Shown: positions 62,752-64,000 of the stretch, in pieces | Layout of the letters: each line of letters starts with the position of its first letter | Position numbering within the stretch: position 1 is the stretch's first letter | DNA from: Paenibacillus sp. FSL R10-2782 | GTDB taxonomy: Bacteria > Bacillota > Bacilli > Paenibacillales > Paenibacillaceae | Reading direction: 5' to 3' | Assembly (NCBI RefSeq): GCF_038592985.1 | Contig: NZ_CP151951.1 | Location: 1,975,001 to 2,039,000, forward strand | Length of the DNA: 64,000 bases | The notes under the pieces: generated by a model | What the model was told of the DNA's origin: nothing | The model's database searches: none | Seen by the model: only the letters and a program-made list of their open reading frames with translations | Position numbers and translations under genes: made by a program

Positions 62752-62888
62752 AGATTTGGATTGTGCTTATCATCGGCTTGTTGATCAGCTTTTCGAACTC
62801 GGCGGGGAATACATTTCAACAGCCACGTCAGATCGGCCTTTCCGAACAAGGCATTTGGATCATGGAAATCATCAAGGCAGCCCTGTAA
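62748..62888 (+). CDS. Small ORF with a hydrophobic N-terminus, 46 residues
   Basis: GTG 62748 overlaps the HxlR stop (GTGA) and opens 46 codons: MKIWIVLIIGLLISFSNSAG, then NTFQQPRQIGLSEQGIWIME and a short end. The start looks like a signal peptide with a cut after a Ser-Ala site. It could be an exported peptide or a truncated exported protein. No ribosome site of its own; coupling to HxlR is possible. Confidence 0.4.
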   Translation: MKIWIVLIIGLLISFSNSAGNTFQQPRQIGLSEQGIWIMEIIKAAL

Positions 62889-62957
62889 TCTTTCATTATA
62901 CAAGCCAAACTCGAACTATACTGAACTTGAAAAATAAACATCAAAACGGAGTAGGCG

Positions 62958-63100
62958 GAATGGTGCTGTACAAGCGAAGCGGTCGCTTTAAAAGCTTTCC
63001 GTAGGATAGCTGGCTTCGGAAGCATCACTTCCCCGGATTTTTACCTAGTTATATGATTATTCAAGAAATCCGGGGGAGGTGGCGATAGGAAGCACCATTC
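62958..63100. repeat. Nested inverted-repeat element with several stems
   Basis: Outer arms GAATGGTGCT (62958-62967) and AGCACCATTC (63091-63100). Inside are AAGCG/CGCTT (62972-62976, 62984-62988), GCTTTCCG/CGGAAGC (62994-63001, 63017-63023) and CCCCGGATTT/AAATCCGGGG (63031-63040, 63066-63075). The nesting looks like a folded RNA or a palindromic repeat; no coding frame explains it. Confidence 0.55.
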
Positions 63101-63150
63101 GACTGCGTAGTGGCACGATAAGTAACTTTTAAGTTCAGCCCCTTTGATCG

Positions 63151-63999
63151 TTATTTTTCCGCGTTCCACAGCTTAAGCCGATTTTGGATCAGTCCGGTGT
63201 AGATTTCTTCAGCCTTCGGCACACCTGCCTGATCCAGCTCTTGGAGCATGCGGTCATAGATAGCATCAAATTGATCGGGCTTGGCGAGTACAGCTTCGGG
63301 AATCCGTTTGCGCACAATGTCCTGCGACTTCTGATAAATGACATTGTAGTTTGTATTGGTCGGAACGGGCATGTTGTAGGCGGCGCCCCATTCTTTCACC
63401 GGAAAATCCTTTTCGTTCGGGAACAGGTCCTTCCACGTTCGAGCATTGTAGGCTTGCAGTGATTTTTTTTCGGCCCGGCTGTAATTTTCAGTAATCATCT
63501 CTGGATAGTTCGTCGTATAGTAGTTGCCGGAAGGGTCCTTGATGCCGTCACCGTAATGCGGCCCCCATATCCAGTACAAACCGATGCCCGACTCTCTCAT
63601 AAAGGCGGAATTATCGGTGTTTTTACGTTGCTGCACATCGGGCGGAATAACCCGTTTGCCGTTCTCTACATTGTAATGCTGGCCTTCGATTCCCCAGTTG
63701 CGCAAAATCTGTCCTTCGTCGGAGGCCAGAAAATCCAGAAACTTGATGGCACGCACGGGATTTTTGCACGAGGTCGTAATTCCGATCCCGTATGCAGCAT
63801 CAAAGCCGAGCGGCTGGAGGGAATGATCCTTGTATTTCTCGCTTAACGTAACCGGGAAATGCGCGTAGGTAAATTCATCCTTGCCCGACGCTTTGAGCGC
63901 GTTTTCGGCATCCTGATAGTTCCACTCCTGATCAATGAGTCCAATCACACGACCTGCGGCGATTTTGGACTTGTATTGATCGCTTTTTTGCACAAAAGT
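63151..63999 (-). CDS. ABC solute-binding protein, C-terminal part (partial)
   Basis: The minus-strand frame is open to the right edge; about 283 residues are seen. Features: AAYGIGITTSCKNPVRAIKFLDFLASDEGQ (conserved C-lobe helix), ITENYSRAEKKSLQAYNARTWKDLFPNEK and a C-terminal Q.....LNAEK end. This is the LipO/YtcQ-type extracellular solute-binding family of Paenibacillus, usually for oligosaccharides. Signal peptide and N-lobe lie beyond the window; permease genes would be expected next to it. Confidence 0.85.
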   Translation of the reverse strand, partial: TFVQKSDQYKSKIAAGRVIGLIDQEWNYQDAENALKASGKDEFTYAHFPVTLSEKYKDHSLQPLGFDAAYGIGITTSCKNPVRAIKFLDFLASDEGQILRNWGIEGQHYNVENGKRVIPPDVQQRKNTDNSAFMRESGIGLYWIWGPHYGDGIKDPSGNYYTTNYPEMITENYSRAEKKSLQAYNARTWKDLFPNEKDFPVKEWGAAYNMPVPTNTNYNVIYQKSQDIVRKRIPEAVLAKPDQFDAIYDRMLQELDQAGVPKAEEIYTGLIQNRLKLWNAEK

Positions 64000-64000
64000 A

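Noticed and set aside
62756..63004. 82-codon ORF after the HxlR gene
   Set aside because: It has no ribosome site, runs into the structured repeat, and its sequence is not protein-like; the overlapping 46-codon frame starting on the HxlR stop is better supported.

Overview
The window looks like chromosomal DNA of a Gram-positive, endospore-forming bacterium of the Paenibacillus polymyxa type. The evidence is moderate GC, strong AGGAGG-like ribosome-binding sites, TTG and GTG starts, and many hairpin-plus-T terminators. Bacillales gene neighbourhoods (yqhH-yqhG-yqzE, nrdIEF, pyrD, xpt, cimA), a sporulenol-synthase-type cyclase and a T-box leader point the same way. Most of it is ordinary core and accessory chromosome. 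No complete insertion sequence, prophage, CRISPR array or rRNA was seen; one tRNA-Leu(CAG) is present.

Layout. 0-5.4 kb: a DnaQ-like exonuclease, a TlpA/ResA thioredoxin-like protein, citramalate synthase, DNA polymerase IV and ferredoxin. 5.5-13.1 kb: an L,D-transpeptidase, a 48-residue membrane protein, pyrD, a small alarmone synthetase with a DUF309 gene, an anchored thioredoxin-like protein, an rRNA m5C methyltransferase and a pseudouridine synthase. 13.2-20.2 kb: a diguanylate cyclase, a glycosyltransferase, a YkvI-type transporter, a DedA protein, xpt and small unknowns. 20.4-30.8 kb: tRNA-Leu, the SqhC-type cyclase, msrA, a divergent polysaccharide deacetylase converging on a CwlD-type amidase, yqzE, and the yqhH-yqhG operon. 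30.8-43.3 kb: fabF, a broken GNAT gene, a WYL regulator with a zinc-ribbon/effector-domain gene, a divergent MFS/TetR pair, an AT-rich SDR plus 45-residue coupled ORF, GrpB, HesB-like and frameshifted Nudix genes, and a T-box-controlled aminotransferase.

43.3-49.5 kb is a clear arabinan/arabino-oligosaccharide locus: a divergent ArsR-type regulator, a cre-like site, an ABC importer (binding lipoprotein plus two permeases, no ATPase), a secreted GH43 endo-arabinanase-like lipoprotein and a cytoplasmic GH43 arabinofuranosidase-like enzyme. The lipoprotein enzyme would cut polymer outside, the importer bring in oligomers, and the cytoplasmic enzyme trim them.

49.8-64 kb is mixed. It has a 695-residue methyltransferase with an unknown N-terminal half, a second GrpB gene, a VOC protein, and a decayed stretch (53.3-54.0 kb) with ankyrin, membrane-protein and SLH remnants. 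Next come an alpha/beta hydrolase with a DUF1330 partner, a DUF2239 gene under two matching palindromes, a tyrosine-recombinase remnant, and nrdIEF with two NrdR-type boxes. The end holds a GNAT gene fused to a truncated MFS remnant, an AHL-lactonase-like enzyme divergent from an HxlR regulator with a six-codon leader ORF, a multi-stem inverted-repeat element, and the C-terminal part of an ABC solute-binding protein running off the right edge.

The most unusual signals are the double palindrome over the DUF2239 promoter, the 18-bp perfect inverted repeat between the WYL regulator and its neighbour, the spaced ATCGGTA repeats at the MFS promoter, the structured repeat at 62.96-63.10 kb, and several small ORFs with good translation signals.
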